Below, piece after piece: positions 1-12,240 of a DNA stretch of 64,000 nt. The DNA is from Pictodentalium vernedei (taxonomy: Eukaryota > Mollusca > Scaphopoda > Dentaliida > Dentaliidae), in the NCBI GenBank assembly GCA_031216915.1, contig CM062290.1, positions 254,431,597 to 254,495,596 on the forward strand, read 5' to 3'. The position numbers and the translations under genes were made by a program. A model generated the notes under the pieces. The model searched no databases, was not told the DNA's origin, and saw only the letters and a list, made by a program, of their open reading frames with translations. Each line of letters opens with the position of its first letter. Position 1 is the stretch's first letter.

Positions 1-540
1 TGATGAACCTGTATTGTATTCAATTTTAGTATGGTATTCTATCAACCTTGTAGTCTCATACCATAACTGCCTTGTATCATTATTATTGGCTACCACTATT
101 CTGTCCTGCGCTAGAGTGTTCCAACCATTATTAACTCTTTTAAACTGTAATTGTATGTCTTCAAAACGAAATTAGGTTTGGTAAAGAGGCTACATTAATC
201 TATATTAATATCTCGCTTATACAAATATGCGCTTATAAATATATACAAGTTTAATAGCTATCTCCCTAGACATCCATCTCCAGAGGTTGGAGTTGGGGAT
301 TAACTACCAGCAGCCGGGTTGACGGCTCTTGATTGTCCTTGCATAAGTCAACTGCCCTACGCCATGATACAGGCACAAATTTCGCAATATCCTGACAGTT
401 TGTTTTTTGCCTTCGTCCGTACCATTCCCCGACCCAAGGACAAATCCAACAAATATCGTTCACTTTCCAGAATAAAGGATTCCACTGATTCAAATAGGTG
501 TGTATTTTCATTTTTTGTTTCTTAGGGGTTCTCAAGTAAA
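1..540. other. flank without recognisable gene
   Basis: AT-rich non-coding sequence. The two short overlapping open frames at about 266-535 are opposite-strand shadows of each other and resemble nothing I know. I see no repeat boundary except that the 3' end of the LINE remnant to the right lies near 540-600. Confidence 0.5.
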
Positions 541-589
541 ATAATGTCTATATCGCGTATTGTGTCTATCTTAATGAACAGGTTTTGTC

Positions 590-2290
590 AGGGAACATCG
601 AAGCGTGGACATTCGACGACAAAATGTTCGGCATCTCCATATCAGTGGCCACATGCGCATTTGGAGTAAACTGTAATGAACCTTTCATATTTATGAACTT
701 GCTAGTCACTACATCTCAATCGCACTCTATACTGCAATAATTGCCCTAAGCTTATGCCAGAACTATAATAACTTGGAATGCATTGGTCTCTCTGTCTAAC
801 TAAATTTTTATAATGTTATCACGTTTTCAGAGTTTTAAATGTCTTGGTCTAAACCATTTCAAAGCCTAACGGCAGATGGTACGAATAAGTCTGAATGGTT
901 TTTAGTATTACATTTTATTTCCCGTAAAAGATAGGTGTGTAGATGGTATCTGGATATCTCGGAAACTGTACTTGGAAGTAAAATAGATAGGTACGATAGA
1001 TCCCTTGTATAATTTTAAACAGTGTTATTAGTTTGTGCTTTTTCCTACGTTCCTTCAAGGGTGTGAACCCCGTTTGTTTGTATGGTAGCTAGTGGCTTGT
1101 TCCTTTGTGTGACGGGCACCTGGCTGTAGATTTTTGAGCATTTCTGTTTTCACTCGAGAGCATTTATCCCAGATAATATCTGCATAATCAAAATTAGGGA
1201 GAATAAAGTTGGTGTAAATGGTTTGAAGGGCTGTACGTGAAAGTTTACATTTAAGATTGCGAAGGCAATTTATCACGGGAATAATTTTATTAATTGTGTT
1301 ATCAGTGTGTGTGTCCCTTGAACCAAATTTCCAGAAATTGATTCCAAAATGTTTATGTATTTCAGCCTCATTAATTGGGCGCCCAAGTAGATAAAGCAAT
1401 GTTCAAGCTAGCGCCGTATTTTTACGGGTGATTGTTAACGTCACTTTCTTCTCCGAGCTGAATTTAACTTGCCATTTGTTTGCCCACAGACCTGTTTTCC
1501 GAAGATCGTCATATAATACCTTACCTACTTGGATGTGATTTTCGACGGTCAGAAACAACGAGGTATCATCTGCATAGAGACGGATGTTAGATGTAATATC
1601 ACTCACAATGTTATTAATATAAATGTTAAACAAAATGGGACCTAGAATAGAGCCTTGTGGGACGCCAGCCTGGATTATCATACTTTCAGAACTTTGACCA
1701 TTTATAATTACGGACTGAGTATGATTTGATGAGTAGCTTTCGAACCACTTTAATAGAATTCCCCTAACTCCAATTGTATGTAATTTGCGTATCATACCCG
1801 TGTGTCAAACTCTGTCAAAAGCTTTACTTATATCACAAAAGACAAATCTCACGACTTTTTCTTCGCACAAAGTCACTCTAATATAGCTATCAATATCGAC
1901 AAGTGGGAAAATTGTTCCATCACCATTTGTAAAACCCGACTACAGACTGGTAAGAGCATTATTACGTGACAGGAAAATCCTTTACTTATGCAACTAGTTA
2001 GTGATACCGGATGACAGTTTCTTTTTTGATTCTCAGATAAGTTTTTTTAGGGATCTGTAATACGTTGGTGTATTTCCATATGGCAGGGAATGTTCCCGCT
2101 GTTAACGATCAGTTAAAGAGTTTGCTCAATAGAAATGATAACTGGTGCGATCACGTTTTCAGAATTGCATTATTAATCACGCCAGGGCCACATAACTTCT
2201 TTGTGTCTAGTTTAGACATTATATTTTCAACTTGACTTGGAGTAACAGAGAGTGGCGGTAGTAGTCTGTATGTCCGGGAGTTGAGTATCC
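590..2290 (-). pseudogene. degenerate LINE reverse transcriptase (CR1/Jockey-like)
   Basis: Remnant of a non-LTR retrotransposon ORF2 on the minus strand. Reading from 2,290 downward there is a pre-RT segment with a KLCGPG-type motif, then a frame carrying FCDISKAFDRV near 1,830, then an open piece (1,795-1,403) with the RT motif GVPQGSILGPILFNIYINN and the catalytic YADDTSLF, then a further piece (1,399-1,055) with the post-RT LR-LK / IYTNFILPNFDYADIIWD motif. At about 600-665 the reverse complement encodes a C-x-C-G...HFVVECPRF cysteine motif, typical of the C-terminal tail of these LINEs. Several frameshifts and stops break it and the 5' endonuclease region is missing, so it is a dead, 5'-truncated copy. 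The clade assignment is inferred from motif style only. Confidence 0.85.
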
Positions 2291-2299
2291 AACTAATAG

Positions 2300-3945
2300 G
2301 TTCTTGTACTCTACTAGAGTATACTCCATAACAAAGGAATAGGGCTGGATAGATAACAATAACAAGGATAGATAGATAGAAGCATATTAGAGGATTCTGA
2401 AAGACTCCGAACTAGTAAAACATGTCGGGTTTATTTTGGGTAATTAGGTGTACTCCTATTGAATCGAGCACACCCTCCGAACACACCCATATCCTATTGG
2501 GGAGTTTTAGGTCACATAGCCATCACGTTCTACCATAGAAACCATGATGGCAGCCTCCAGTATATACAAAATAGACGTCGAAAAGACTGTCACCCTAGCA
2601 TCACACGCTGCGCATGCACACTAACACCATGTATCACCGTGGGAATGAGCATGGCCGCGGATTACCATGACCTCCAAACATGGTGTCGCTGGGTCACATG
2701 ACTATTTCGTCACTTCCAGGGACCGGGGCGATGTCTGGGTGATCAGACCCGAGTCATCCCTCCTATAGTATTGGTACATCTTGCCTTTCACCCCTCATTG
2801 GAATCCACTCCTACCTATTTCTTTGTTTTTTCTTCGCTGTCAGCAACAATGAATGTCCATTATAGCTCATTTATTGTTCTAATAAAGACATTCAAACTGA
2901 TATAGCCAAGTTTTAACCCACTGAGATATGGTTCACAATTTGATTCGGTCGGGTGTTACCAAGTTTCTGAGAAGGCCCGAAAGGTGATGTCTTTACAGAA
3001 GAATATCGATTTCCTTCCCGCTTCAAATTTTGTGTGTTGAGATGCCATAGCGTTAGGCCAATAATACTGATTAGGGCGAGAGCTCTTGAAGTATTTCCGT
3101 TGTTTACGGCTCCAATAGCATATGGTACCCCGCGAAATATTTGAAATAAAGTTGACGGTTACAAAGTTGAACCAAGAAGGAGTGGCCTCGACCGTCGTGG
3201 GATACGCGAGAGGTTTATTTACTGAATTAATTATCGTTAAAAGTTGCCTTGATCATTTCACAACATGGAGATCGAAGCATAGACCAAATCTTATAATTTA
3301 TCTCACTTAAATGAGCCACTTAAATGAACAGGAAATAACAAATCCAAGCGAAACAGCTCAGCAGTTCTTGGGCTTTTGTCCAAAATGGTTGGATCAACAG
3401 GCAATCAATTTACAACAGAAAGAAAACCCATTTAAATTACTGGAAGCGGAGGCTTCACTGAAGTGTTTTACTATACTCTGTTAGATATTGTGAACATGGT
3501 CAGCGCATGTTTTGTTGGTTGGATGGTATATGTGCCGGTGCCATCTTGGATGATGAAATAATGCGGGTGTGTCCATCTTGAATGTTGTTAGCAACTCGTG
3601 ACGGGTATCTGGATTGGAGTACACATGCGTGGCGGCTACAATTTTTTGATGTTATGAGCATGCGCACATCTACCTTGTTTCGTAGTAAACATAGGGTCCA
3701 AGAAGAACAGAAGCTTTTATATAAAATTCCTATAGCATCTTTTCAGTTTCTATTTGAATTTTCATTTTCTTATTCATGTGGAATAGGCGCGTTGGTGGTA
3801 TTGTGATGAACTAACAGCTCATGGTTTCTCCTAAAATTGACGCTGCCGCTTTGAAACAGTCGGATAGCTTTGCTTGGTGACATGTACATGGTGGACTAGA
3901 TGTGATTGGCATGCCCCAACATTGTTTTGAAAAGAGCTCAAGAAG
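2300..3945. other. no gene recognised
   Basis: Intergenic stretch. Short open frames (2,459-2,701, 3,122-3,310, 3,582-3,806) show no domain, codon pattern or splice context that would support them. An AATAAA follows a T-rich stretch near 2,880 but has no upstream gene. Confidence 0.5.
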
Positions 3946-3958
3946 TATAACATAGCAT

Positions 3959-4327
3959 TTATTTATTTATTTATTGGTGTTTAAGGTCACATACTTATGC
4001 ACAATGGCTAATCGTGATCGTGAGAGTTTTACTGGCGGAGGAGGCCGGAGTACCCGGAGAGAACCACCAAGCATCGACGAGCAACTGTCAGCTCCTCAAC
4101 ATTCTAACTCTGTTCAAGCTCCGCTCAATCGGGGTTACAGCGGTTGAAGACATGTGCACCATCGGCGTGCAGTACGCTTTAGTACACGGCGTCATCGTGC
4201 CCCCTTGTAGGCAACCAGGATAAAGTGCCTTGTCCAAGGACGCAATGCAGGTCACCCCAGACGGGGATCGAACTCGGAACCTCTAGCATAGAAGTCCAAC
4301 AGTCTGCCACTGAGCCACCGCGCTCCC
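3959..4327 (-). repeat. tRNA-derived SINE, full length with 13-bp target duplication
   Basis: The minus strand begins with a tRNA-like head (GCGCGGTGGCTCAGTGG, a good Pol III A box, and a B box around GAGTTCGATCCCC), followed by a body with GCACTTTATCCTGG-like and CTCTCCGGGTACTCC-like blocks and an (AATAA)n tail at the 3,959 end. It is flanked by a perfect 13-bp target duplication, TATAACATAGCAT, at 3,946-3,958 and 4,328-4,340. The exact duplication marks this as a retroposed copy. Other copies lie at 5,573, 7,724 and 11,879. Confidence 0.9.
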
Positions 4328-4340
4328 TATAACATAGCAT

Positions 4341-5470
4341 AAAACATTTAGAGAAATCAATTACATAAAAACAGATGCAGTTGATTTCTTTGTGAACTCA
4401 AGGAGACTGTCATCGCCCACTCCTTCCCATCATGGGAACTGCATTGCTTTTGCCGGGAATGACCGAAGAAGAAGCTTTCATGTTACATTCTCTAAGATCG
4501 ATGATCAATCATTGAATTCAACCATTCAAATTAACCATATTAATCAATTATAACCATTTAAATTAAATTATCCAAGGTTACGGCATTCAATATTGCCTCC
4601 TGTCTAATTGAAACTCTTCAGTTAAACAGGAAATCAAATACTCAGACTCTAGTATAGAGTTCATGGATATCAGTCTTTTTCAATTTCATCTGACTGAGGG
4701 TAGGGATAATAAAACTATTCGGTATAACAAAAATAATAATGACCTGGCTTAAGGGTAACATTGAAAAATTGTCTCCCTTTGGAACAAATGTTTCCCTCGG
4801 CTCACGCCTCGAGAAAAATTGGTGCCTAAAACAATCTGCAATGTTACCCACAAACCATCATTCTCATCATATTTCTAGTATGTCCCAAGGGAGAAGTGAA
4901 CATTGGAGTCTCGATTTCAGAATCTGTTAAATCCATTTTAGAGGCAACAAACGTTTTGTTGTAGTTGTTGCTACGACGTGTTCTCCACTTATCTCTGTTC
5001 TGGACTGGGTAAACTCAATCTACCTCTTCATATCGATGTATCTGACACAAATCTTATGTTGGTTCGACCGCCTTCGTCGAAAAATGAATTGCTACAACTC
5101 CAACATGCAAACATGGTAATTGATAGCTTGTTAATTTAGAGCACATTTTATAACGTGAAGTGGAAGACAGCGACACAATTAACAACTAGCCTCATTTTCG
5201 ATTTTACAGTGTCACACTGCGTGCTTTTTGCCAGCAGCAGCCGTATCACATCTCATCTGATACTGCAGAAAAGACCTGATGACCGACATCCTATCCGTAT
5301 CATGATAGGTATATAATAAATATACGAAATATATGCATGACCAAATTTATTGCAGATGTGCTTGACAAAATTCTCGATTCAAGTATTTCAGAATTATTGT
5401 CCTTGGATTCAAAAGTAGTAAGAATTGTACTAATTTCCATTTCGTAAGAGTTCAGTTTGAATGTCGGTAT
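4341..5470. other. no gene recognised
   Basis: Non-coding sequence between a SINE and a Tc1-like transposon. The small open frames at 4,642-4,851 and 4,739-4,930 overlap on opposite strands and have no recognisable content. Confidence 0.5.
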
Positions 5471-5572
5471 ATATACTGAGTCAAAAAAGAAAGTATAATA
5501 GAAACAAATGTGAAAAAATAGCATAAAGGATGAAATATAATAGTTCTAATGTTGCATGTTTGTGGACAAAAA

Positions 5573-5876
5573 GGGGGCGCGGTGGCTCAGTACGTAGAGG
5601 TGCAGGCTGCAAGCCGAGAGGCCCTCGATTCGAGTCCCACCTGCGTCAACCGCGTTGTGTCCTTGAGCAAGACACTTCACCCCCATTGCCCATGTGGGGG
5701 CACGGTGGCGTCGTGTACTAAGGCGTACTGCACGTTGCTGGTGCACTTGGCTCGCCGTTGCTCGGTGGTTCTCTCCGGGTACTCCTGCTTCCTCCACCCG
5801 TAAAACTGTCATGGTCATGATTAGCCATTGTGCAGAAATATGTGACCCTAAAACCCCAATAAATAAATAAATAAAT
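5573..5876 (+). repeat. tRNA-derived SINE inserted in the Tc1 element
   Basis: Plus-strand copy of the same SINE family: head GGGGGCGCGGTGGCTCAGTA with A box, B box GATTCGAGTCCC, body, and an AATAAATAAATAA tail. Imperfect 13-bp duplications flank it: TGTGGACAAAAAG at 5,560-5,572 and TGTCGACAAGAAG at 5,877-5,889 (11 of 13 identical). It interrupts the 5' non-coding part of the Tc1 element and is therefore younger than it. Confidence 0.85.
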
Positions 5877-6087
5877 TGTCGACAAGAAGTCGTGCAATGA
5901 GTTTAAATACATGTTGTTCTTGTCCACCCAGCTGTATACAATTTTGATACGGATTTCAAAATAGCACGTGCTACCCGCGAATGTCAAATTGAATGGGTGA
6001 CCGACGATTTTCTTTGTGTTATGTTGTGCTAGAATGCCTGGGTTATTGAGAAGACATGCTAGTTTTTGTCTTCCGACATTTTAAAAA

Positions 6088-7085
6088 ATGCCAAGGTTAA
6101 TCGAAAATCAGAGGTTGCGTGCCATTGGTATCCATGAGGCTGGGATACCTCCAGATGTGATCGCTGTTGAGTTCGGAGTCACTGTGGCCACTATTTACCG
6201 TCTCATTTGAAGGTATAGAACCACTGGATCTACTGCCTACCGACCGCGTTCAGGTCAACCCAGAGTTATGACCCCTGCACAAGACCGACACATCAGGACG
6301 TCTCACTTGCTGGATCGCTTCCTTCCGGCGACGAGGACAGCAGCAATTACTCCTGGTAGAACTAACAATAGAATCAGTGCACAAGCTGTCCGTAACAGAC
6401 TCGCTGAACACGGCATCCGCAGTAGGCGTCCATATCATGGACCAATCCTTACCAAACGTTATCGTACCGTCAGGATTGAATAGGTACGCCAGAGTGTTCG
6501 CTGGATTCAGCAGCGTTGAAACACAGTTCTTTCTAGTAATGACTCATGATTTCGTCTACGACGCGCTGATGGTAGAACAAGAGTGTATCGCTGACGAGGA
6601 GAACGGTTTTCTGATGCTTGCGTGCGGGAATGCGACCGTTTAGGTGGGGGTAGTGTAATCGTTTGGGCAGAAACTTCCTTGCACAATCGAACCTAGTTGA
6701 TCTTCATGGACAGCGATACAGGGACGAAATTCTTAACGCTGGTGTTGTCCCGTTGTTCAACGCTAACGTCGGATTGCAGTTATTCCAGCAAGATAATACC
6801 AGATGTCACGTGGCGCATATCTGTCGTGATTTTTTTGAGGAGCAGAGCATCAAACTTCTTCCCTGGCCCACACTGTCGTCAGATTTGTCGCCAATCGAGC
6901 ATCTTTGGGATCAAGTGGACCGTCGGGTACGACTTTATGATCTTCAGACGTAAGGCGATTTACGTAATGTTCTAAGGCTGGAGTGGAACGCAATACAACA
7001 GGGTGACATCAAGAGACTTATCAGTTCCATGCGCCGTCGATGTCTTGCCATCCGAGAGGCAAACGGGGGACATAAACGCTATTGA
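6088..7085 (+). pseudogene. Tc1-like transposase, multiply broken
   Basis: Starts at ATG 6,088 with an HTH-like segment (RLRAIGIHEAGIPPDVIAVE), then a PRSGQPR linker, a second HTH region (ISAQAVRNRLAEHGI) and a catalytic-core remnant: GGGSVIVWAE, FQQDNTRCHVAH (DN-x-R-x-H, normally DNARPH) and LSSDLSPIEHLWDQVDR (normally SPDLNPIEH). It ends with the family-typical GGHKRY followed by a stop at 7,083. At least four stops or frameshifts separate these blocks. It lies inside the inverted repeats described for 5,474-7,291 and cannot be functional. Confidence 0.9.
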
Positions 7086-7291
7086 CTGCATTTGTGAACT
7101 TTTCATTTCACCCCATGTCTGAATTGCGACGTCCTGACGTGACGCTGGCAAAAGTAAGAACATGAAATTATGCAAATTCAACAGCTAGACTCGAAATATG
7201 AATTTAAAATAATTTGTTTTGGATTAAAGTCGATAATACTAAAAATATTGCTCCTCAAAGTATATTATACTTTCTTTTTTGACTCAGTGTA

Positions 7292-7723
7292 TGATAACCC
7301 CAAGAGCAGGTTTGTGTGAAATGAATTTGCTACGATTCGATTCAAGCACCACAGAGTTATTCTCTAAATTCTATAGTTATAAATAAATATTCATGTAAAG
7401 TGTTGGGGAACTTACCACTTCAATATCGCGCGAGATATTGATTTTAAACTCCACATATATAAACAAAACTAAATGCAGCAGATGTGCGTGACATAAATTT
7501 GCTTTGGACCGACTCAAGTGTTACTGACTTTTTCTTCATGAATTCTGCTTTTATAGTAAAGGAGAAATTTGTGGAGCGAACTTCTTCCCCATTTCTTAAG
7601 ATATATTCATTTATTGGCGTTGAACGACACTTTGGACTGCCAGTGTCATCTCGTGTCGGACTTAAGATTTATTAAAACTAAGTGCACATGATGGAGGTGC
7701 GAGGCATAAGTTTTCTTCTGTTA
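7292..7723. other. no gene; short truncated SINE tail
   Basis: Mostly unassigned. About 7,604-7,665 contains TTCATTTATTGGCGTTGAACGA and a following block that resembles the 3' tail seen at 40,390-40,450, so it is probably a truncated minus-strand SINE-related fragment. Confidence 0.4.
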
Positions 7724-8079
7724 TATTTATTTATTTATTGGTGTTTAAAGCCACATACTTATGCACAATGGCTAATCGTGACCGTGACAGTTTTACGGGT
7801 GGAGGAAGCCGGAGTACCTGGAGAGAACCACCGAGCATCGACGAGCAACTGTCAGCTCCTCCTCACACTAACGCGGTTCAAGCAGGGTTACAGCGGTTGA
7901 AAACATGTGCACAATCGACGTGCAGTACTCCTTAGTACACGTCGCCATCGTACCCCATGTAGGCAACCTGGATAGAATGTATTGCCCAAGGACACAACGC
8001 GGGTCGTCCCTGATGGGGATTGAACTCGACACCTCTAGCATAGAAGTCCAACAGTCTACCACTGAGCCACCGCGGTCCC
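7724..8079 (-). repeat. tRNA-derived SINE with target duplication
   Basis: Minus-strand copy with the same head, body and tail as the one at 3,959. The flanking duplications TTTTCTTCTGTTA at 7,711-7,723 and 8,080-8,092 are identical; the match continues with one mismatch through ATTTAT. Confidence 0.9.
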
Positions 8080-8099
8080 TTTTCTTCTGTTAGATTTAT

Positions 8100-9980
8100 A
8101 CCTCCTAGGGATATTGCCGTTGGACTCAGTCAAGATTTCGTGGGTATTCATCACATTCAAACAAGGTTCAAGTTTGAAATGCAGACATTATGACACTGAC
8201 ATGTCTGTAGGTAAATCCCAAAGTACAATACCGGATATGTGGATTACCAAGAATACACGACTAAAGTGGACTTTCCGTCCAAATAATAACTCCAATTTAA
8301 CAACGAAAAACAAGACAAATGAAAACTGAAAAGAAACACAAGAACAGTTTCGGAGGTTAGAAATCTCAGTCTAGTACTGTTGCTAAGCATAACTGACCAG
8401 AGGCGGCGGAACCAGGAAACACGTGTCCCTCCATATTTTGTCTAGAGGCATGTTGCTTGGTTGCCCAATGAGTTAAATAAAATGAGCGAATACAAACGTA
8501 TCAATATACAGCCATTCTTGAAAAATAACATTTGCTAACTTCGATCTCTTTCGTCCGTTTCTTCTACTAAACCATCTTCCAACCCGAAGGCTAGCCTTCG
8601 AGTAGAAGATGATTGAAGTAGAAGAAATGGACAAAACAGTGACCTCGCCACGGCATACCAATCTAATTGATAGAATATCGTTTTTTCACGGTACACTTAC
8701 CGATATTTTTCTCCCACTGGGTAGAACCACGACAGCCTTAAAAATGTGTGCCCCTCTACTTGTACCTGGCTTCCGCTTCCTCTGTTTACAACTGCAGATG
8801 GTGGTTGTATTGTTCGATAAAGATGAAGTTCATATGCTCTAAGACAGAAGAAGGTGATATACGTAACCGTTCCTTATACCTTTTTACAATAACTGTTCTC
8901 GTGTCAATACCGCCACAACTATTATAATTTCTTCTAATTGCTACTACAACTACACCACGATTACTACTACCACGAGTTATAATTTGATTTTACCTTTGAC
9001 TGGGTCACATTTTTCAACCTCAGCATCCTGATTATTCTAAAAAAACAAAAAACAAACAAATCAGATTCACGACGAATGCCGTCCGAAGCTAGTATTACTG
9101 ATACTTTTGATTCAACCATCGACCTGCATTTTGTAACAAATGAAGGAACATACATGTACATCGTGATTCATAAACGATAAAACTAGCAAAAATTTAGATC
9201 GACTCGGGGTTAGGCTTTCGTTCACTAAAGTCCATTGTTCAAATAACATTTGTACAGGGGCATATATCCTGGTCGAGGAGGCTGTGGTTTAGCCAGTTTT
9301 AGGGATCAAAAGATGATATTCGAAAGGCCGTTGTGTGGGGTTTCAGGGGCCTCCTTCGGCCGTTCGGTTGTTCGGTCGTTGTCCCCTTCTCCCACTTACC
9401 TCTGACATGCAAAGGGCCATAGTTATGACCACCCCGAGAAAAGTTGGCTAAATGTATTGCTCTAAGAGAGCGCATCTGAGGCAGTGTGTGTGTAGCATCT
9501 ATGTTGGAGAATATTTTGGGGCACTGTATTGTGTAAAAGTTGCATTGGGCCAATGTATTTGGAGAGAGGGGAGAATCGCAAATTTTAGGAGGGACAATCC
9601 CTGTCCCCAGACCTATCTCTCCCCGTAGCTACACCTGTGCCTTCCAAAGTTTTAACTTGTAGATTTCCTTAATTATTTTTGGTCGTCAAGTTTTGTTCAC
9701 ATATCTTTTTTCTTATATATGGTAGAGTGCTCTGAGGCCCAGAAACTGAAAAAGTAAAACAAAAGAATATCTTGGCTCCATCACAATTCCAATTCACTCA
9801 CACTGTACAATCTATACTAAGAGCAAATGTGCGTCTTTTTACATCTTTGTCTGTCTGATTTGCTTTGTCTGTTGTTGGACTTGAACATTTTCAGACATAT
9901 CAAGGTGTAATTTGGGGTAAAATTATATCAGGTGTAACATGAACACAGTGAATTCAAAGTTATCATATCACCCTTCTCCT
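8100..9980. other. no gene recognised
   Basis: Non-coding. Small ORFs here are short, overlap antisense partners and lack domains. About 9,240-9,620 is moderately GC-rich (GGTTTCAGGGGCC, CCACTTACCTCTGACATG) but gives no coherent reading frame. Confidence 0.45.
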
Positions 9981-10049
9981 TGACCAACACCAAGTCCATC
10001 CGGCAAGTGGTAAACGTACTGCATATATGGTATGAGAGAACGTGGGCGC

Positions 10050-10347
10050 CGAAGGAAAGCCTTTTATTAGTTAGGAGTGCTAAAAGTGGAGTGCAACGGG
10101 ACGTGATCGTTCGATACCCAGATGAGGGCAGTAGAGGTATGAAGAAATCCTTCAATGATGTATAATCTACCACCCCTCTTATCCTCACCTGTGTATTGAA
10201 TGTAACGTCCCGTTGCACCCAACTTCCAACACCCCTAACTAATAAAAGGATTGCCTTCGTCATCTCTTTTCTATTGTATGAGGCCATGAGGAGTATGAGG
10301 AAGTCCCTCAATGAGGAATAATCTACCATCCCTCTTATCCTCATCTC
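10050..10347. repeat. inverted repeat with an internal direct repeat
   Basis: Arm one (about 10,050-10,125, CCTTTTATTAGTTAGG... GTGCAACGGGACGT...) is the imperfect reverse complement of arm two (about 10,184-10,261). A separate block at 10,127-10,190 (AATCTACCACCCCTCTTATC) is repeated in direct orientation at 10,285-10,347 (AATCTACCATCCCTCTTATC). The 179-codon minus-strand frame at 9,928-10,467 is a by-product of these repeats. It may be a foldback element remnant. Confidence 0.7.
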
Positions 10348-10619
10348 GGAAAAAAAGAATTCCATAACCACAGACGTTTTAAAAAAAGGGATTACATAGA
10401 AATTCCACAAAAGGGATTCTATAAGTGGGATTTCTGTTAGTCTTACTTCCACCATGACTTCCACCATGTCTTGGGCTGTCTGTCCTATGATTACCGTCCA
10501 CTGTAGTCACCCAGTACTATCATCGTCAACCCCCATTGGAACCGTGTACCTTTACTACTGACATGTAACACTATACTGATTTTCTAGTTATCTCGGACCA
10601 CGCACGACCTCTGCCTTCG

Positions 10620-11300
10620 ATCAAGTCTTAGAATATCAAAAGACCATCCATACTCTACTACGAGGCTAGAAACCAAGCATACACCACACAGCACTGTATG
10701 ACCTAGCATTCGGAACTACCCACGGGATAGTACAAACAAGTAGGTGGTTTTGTAATACTAAGGGGTAACTGTAGACCTGTGGGATATAGATCGTACACCC
10801 CACACTAGCATTCTAACCTTACCTCGTTATACCGCTTGACAATGGATTACAAACAGCCTATACCATCTGTGGGCCAGCACACCGCCTAGATGGATAGTCT
10901 TACCAAGAGCTAACAGTGAACCAGCAGGGGTACAAACCGCGCATCCTATACTACTGCACTCCACAGCCATGCATTACCCCGGTCCCACATTACAATACTG
11001 CCTTGACTAGCATTACGTACTACCTATGCCAGTCATAGTGTAATATGAAGTATTAGGTCGATTAGTATTACCAAGGACTAACGGGGAACCTACATGTGTG
11101 TATAACGCCCATACTATACCACATTCCTCAACAACCAAGGACTACCTCGCAATACCGTACTAGACGATGCAGTACCCCACCCACCCCACAATACGGCCTG
11201 GACTAGCATTACATGTTACCTATATCAGACATAGGATAATATGAAGCATTAGGTCGATTGGTAGTACCAAGGCCTAACAGGGTACCTGCAGGGGAATGTG
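10620..11300. repeat. degenerate tandem repeat array
   Basis: A motif of the type AGGTCGATTAGTATTACCAAGG-CTAAC(A/G)GGG recurs at about 10,890, 11,055 and 11,252, with intervening blocks (GACTAGCATTACGT..., AATATGAAG(T/C)ATTAGG) repeated in the same order. Spacing varies from about 165 to 200 bp. No coding content. Confidence 0.6.
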
Positions 11301-11866
11301 TCACTCATTCTATACTGCGATATCACTCCCGTACGAGAAGCCAGACATACGTTTACCCGAATAAGGTAATATTAGATTGTACAGCGGACAACAACAGCTG
11401 TCAACGTTTCTGTGACGTCGCGTGCTCATCGTTACGTCTGACGTCAATAGCAACGTCAATCGCTTCGCGGGGAAAACTTTTAAAACAACCCTGACCTTCT
11501 CCATCAATGTTCCATACATACCCATACTATTTACCCGGAGCGCTGAGTGTACAAATATCACTATACATACCATATCATACTATATATGCAGAACGTGTAC
11601 AACTTGCCGGATTCAGTCTGAATGGAGCCGACATTTTGCACCGGACAAAGTTGCACCGCAAAGCTCCGGTTCCTACAGAGGGGATCGTCAACTTTTTTTT
11701 CAGAAGACGAGACGGGGTGGGTGGGAAGGTCAGCGGCTCCGAAAACACAATTTTTCCAAACCTTGAATTTTTTTTCCTATGCGCTCTTATGTTTTCAAGT
11801 AAATGATGCAAATTGATCAAGGAAGCTTGTGTAGTCTTTTTGACACCACTCGATCTCCTCTGGGTT
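11301..11866. other. no gene recognised
   Basis: No supported gene. At 11,690-11,790 a T-rich, GGGGTGGGTGGG, CCGAAAACACAATTTTTCC sequence resembles the block at 32,350-32,450, suggesting a dispersed repeat. Confidence 0.4.
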
Positions 11867-11878
11867 AACAGTGGGTGA

Positions 11879-12228
11879 GGGGTGCGGTGGCTCAGTTGTA
11901 GACTGTTGGACCTCTATGCTAGAGGTCCCGAGTTCGATCACCGTTCGGGACGACCCGCGTTGTGTCCTTGGACCAGGCACTTTATCCCGGTTGCCTACAT
12001 GGGGGCACGATGGCGCTGTGTACTAAGCGTACTGCACGTCGATGGTGCACATGTCTTCAACCGCTGTAACCCTGCTTGACCGGTGGTTGAACAGAGTTAG
12101 AATGTTGAGGAGCTGACAGTTGCTTCGATGCTCGGTGGTTCTCTCCGGCTTCCTCCACCTTAAAAACTGTCACGGTCACGATTAGCCATTGTGCATAAGT
12201 ATGTGACCTTAAACACCAATAAATAAAT
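11879..12228 (+). repeat. tRNA-derived SINE with target duplication
   Basis: Plus-strand copy of the SINE family: GGTGCGGTGGCTCAGTTGTA head, B-box-like GAGTTCGATCA, body through GTGACCTTAAACACC, and an AATAAATAA tail. Flanked by AACAGTGGGTGA (11,867-11,878) and AACAGGGGGTGA (12,229-12,240), 11 of 12 identical. Confidence 0.88.
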
Positions 12229-12240
12229 AACAGGGGGTGA

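Larger units (their letters stand above)
5474..7291 (+). mobile_element. Tc1/mariner-like transposon with 28-bp terminal inverted repeats
   Basis: The left end (from 5,474) reads TACTGAGTCAAAAAAGAAAG and the right end (to 7,291) is its reverse complement with one difference; the match covers about 28 bp. TA dinucleotides flank both ends, as expected for Tc1/mariner insertion. Inside are a broken transposase (6,088-7,085) and a later SINE insertion (5,573-5,876). The element is therefore complete in outline but inactive. Confidence 0.85.

Noticed and set aside
9928..10467. 179-codon minus-strand ORF
   Set aside because: It spans both arms of an inverted repeat and the duplicated peptide follows the DNA repeat; no domain.
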